Of a DNA stretch of 6,272 nucleotides, positions 5,229-6,272 are shown one piece after another. The stretch comes from Bacillota bacterium. GTDB lineage: Bacteria; Bacillota; Clostridia; Christensenellales; CALWSW01. Location: contig JAEYFO010000156.1 in NCBI GenBank assembly GCA_023402915.1, positions 1-6,272 on the forward strand, given 5' to 3'. The notes beneath the pieces were generated by a model. The model saw only the letters and a list, made by a program, of their open reading frames with translations. It searched no databases and was not told the origin of the DNA. Within the stretch, counting starts at the first letter, position 1; the number at the start of each line of letters is the position of its first letter. The position numbers and the translations under genes are program-made.

Positions 5229-5609
5229 TCACTTGAGCCGCTGGGGCAAGCCGCAGAACATCCGAACCGTTTCCTCCGACGCGGCGCAAAGCCAGGCCAG
5301 CAGCCGTCCGTTCTCCTCCCGCCAGGCGCGGAACACCGGATCCACCGGCACGACGCCCGCGGAAATGTCGGCGCAAAGCAGCACCGCGTCCTTCCATTCT
5401 TCCCGCCGGGCGGCAAAATAGTCCCGGGCGCTTTCGCCCCGCTTCGTGCAGGCGAGGGAAAACGCTTCGAGATTTGCGATCGCTTTTTTGGAAAAATCGA
5501 TGTGCATCGTCTGTTCCGTGCAGGAAAAAACCTCGCCGTCCGAGAGGCCGAAGCGCTCTTTCGCGTAGTCCAGCTTTCCCTGATACGCTCCGCCGAAAAC
5601 CAAGATCAT
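5229..5609 (-). CDS. cobU: Short, divergent CobU-like protein (adenosylcobinamide kinase/guanylyltransferase family)
   Basis: A 126-residue protein; classical CobU is about 170-190. MILVFGGAYQGKLDYA matches the CobU N terminus and its P-loop (GGARSGKS), and the C-terminal third, ADISAGVVPVDPVFRAWREE followed by NGRLLAWLCAASEETVRMFCGLPQRLK in part, matches CobU's NEVGxGVVPxxxxxRxFRDxxGRxNQ...GLPxxLK. CobU phosphorylates adenosylcobinamide and transfers GMP to it, giving the substrate for CobS. Here the P-loop Ser/Thr is Leu13 and the middle part with the GMP-accepting His (RIxxHRxxRP) is absent or replaced by MHIDFSKKAIANLEAF, so full activity is doubtful. ATG at 5609 is preferred over 5615 because GGAGGA abuts the latter but is seven bases from the former. 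It starts 19 bp after the cobS stop. I recall similarly short forms in other Clostridia, so it may be a specialised branch rather than decay. Confidence 0.75.
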   Translation of the reverse strand: MILVFGGAYQGKLDYAKERFGLSDGEVFSCTEQTMHIDFSKKAIANLEAFSLACTKRGESARDYFAARREEWKDAVLLCADISAGVVPVDPVFRAWREENGRLLAWLCAASEETVRMFCGLPQRLK

Positions 5610-5615
5610 GCCCAT

Positions 5616-5621
5616 TCCTCC
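5616..5621 (-). promoter_or_regulatory. Ribosome binding site that decides the cobU-like start
   Basis: GGAGGA (5621-5616, minus strand) touches the ATG at 5615 directly, leaving no spacer, but sits seven bases from the in-frame ATG at 5609. The second start gives MILVFGG, the usual CobU beginning. Confidence 0.65.
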
Positions 5622-5628
5622 AACAGTT

Positions 5629-6272
5629 CTAAAGCGCCGCCAGCGCCATCAGGGCGCACGCTTCGCCAATGGTCAGCCCGTAACCCGAAAGGTCGCCGGA
5701 AATGCCCGAAAGGGAACGCACCGCCCCCAGCGTGAAAAGCAGCTGTCCCGCCGCCGCAGCGACGAGCACCAGCAGCCCCCGGCCGCCCCACAGGAGTGCC
5801 GAACCGGCCAGTGCCAGCAGGCCGAAGCCCAGCGCCGTCAGCCATTGCGGCGCAGTGCGCCTGCGGGAAAATTCCCCGCTGTACTGGCTCGTGGGCAGGG
5901 GCTTGACCGTCAGCACCAGCACGGCCGAGACCGCCCGGCTCAGCACCGGCACGGCAAGCAGCGCGCCCGCGTCCTTCCCCTCCTGCACGATCGAAAGCGC
6001 CGCGCCGAACGAAAGCAGCAGCAGCAGACCGAACGACACGATGGCGAACGCGCCGGTGTGCGGGTCTTTGAGGATGCGGAGCTTTTCTTCGAGAGAGCGC
6101 CGCGAAAGCAGCGCGTCCGACGTATCGAGAAAGCCGTCCAGGTGGATCGCCCCGGTGATAAAATAGGGGTACGCCGCCAGAACCGCCGCCGAAAGCCCCG
6201 CCGGGAGCGCCAAGACCGCCATTGCGCGCCACAGGCCGAACCACAGCGCGCCGATCACCACGCCCACCAGCG
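5629..6272 (-). CDS. cobS: Adenosylcobinamide-GDP ribazoletransferase (cobalamin synthase), N terminus outside window
   Basis: About 213 C-terminal residues are visible; the frame runs open through the right edge, and perhaps 25-40 N-terminal residues are missing compared with the usual length near 250. CobS is an integral membrane enzyme that joins adenosylcobinamide-GDP to alpha-ribazole (or its phosphate), the last step of cobalamin assembly. The signature GAIHLDGFLDTSDAL, with the acidic metal-binding residues, lies near visible residues 40-54, followed by ILKDPHTGAFA (about 66-76), the family's mKDxxxGafg. About five hydrophobic segments follow, with PTSQYSGEF in a loop, and the C terminus has SGISGDLSGYGLTIGE (family TGDxxGaxxexxE). 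The TAG stop at 5631-5629 is 19 bp before the cobU-like start, so the two are surely co-transcribed. The GTG at 6267 is not a real start, as the domain should extend upstream. Confidence 0.9.
   Translation of the reverse strand, partial: LVGVVIGALWFGLWRAMAVLALPAGLSAAVLAAYPYFITGAIHLDGFLDTSDALLSRRSLEEKLRILKDPHTGAFAIVSFGLLLLLSFGAALSIVQEGKDAGALLAVPVLSRAVSAVLVLTVKPLPTSQYSGEFSRRRTAPQWLTALGFGLLALAGSALLWGGRGLLVLVAAAAGQLLFTLGAVRSLSGISGDLSGYGLTIGEACALMALAAL

Noticed and set aside
4444..5421. Long plus-strand open frame of about 325 codons opposite the phosphatase and cobU-like genes
   Set aside because: Arg/Ala-rich translation without motifs, antisense to two recognisable genes and crossing their intergenic gap.

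Overview
The window looks like ordinary chromosomal DNA of an anaerobic, fairly GC-rich Firmicute of the class Clostridia (an Oscillospiraceae/Ruminococcaceae-type gut organism is my best guess). The reasons are strong AGGAGG-type ribosome binding sites, an oxygen-sensitive anaerobic ribonucleotide reductase activase, a two-gene minimal SUF-type Fe-S assembly system, corrinoid nucleotide-loop genes and a Gram-positive-style lipoprotein. The taxonomic call is inference. I see no mobile element, CRISPR array, rRNA or tRNA.

Layout. Plus strand, positions 1-900: the tail of a GNAT acetyltransferase, its intrinsic terminator, then a promoter and a small XRE-family regulator with a C-terminal zinc ribbon. 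A bidirectional terminator at about 851-900 separates these from a long minus-strand block. Read in the direction of transcription (right to left), that block holds: cobS (5' end outside the window), a shortened cobU-like gene and a cobC-like phosphatase (6272-4546); sufC and sufB of the minimal SmsCB type (4426-2779) ending in a strong hairpin; a 283-bp gap with an AT-rich stretch and a good promoter; nrdG overlapping a small membrane-protein gene by ATGA (2495-1510); and a lipoprotein gene (1417-932).

How the genes work together. CobS, CobU and CobC belong to nucleotide-loop assembly, the last stage of cobalamin synthesis or salvage. The CobU-like protein lacks two catalytic signatures of classical CobU, so the split of chemistry here may be non-standard. 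SufC and SufB form an ATPase-scaffold complex for Fe-S clusters. NrdG is a [4Fe-4S] radical-SAM enzyme and so a plausible client of that system. The membrane protein coupled to nrdG and the lipoprotein have no known function. No wholly new system is evident. The points most worth a second look are the degenerate CobU, the minimal SufCB pair with a cysteine-bearing SufC tail, and the nrdG/membrane-protein overlap without nrdD nearby.
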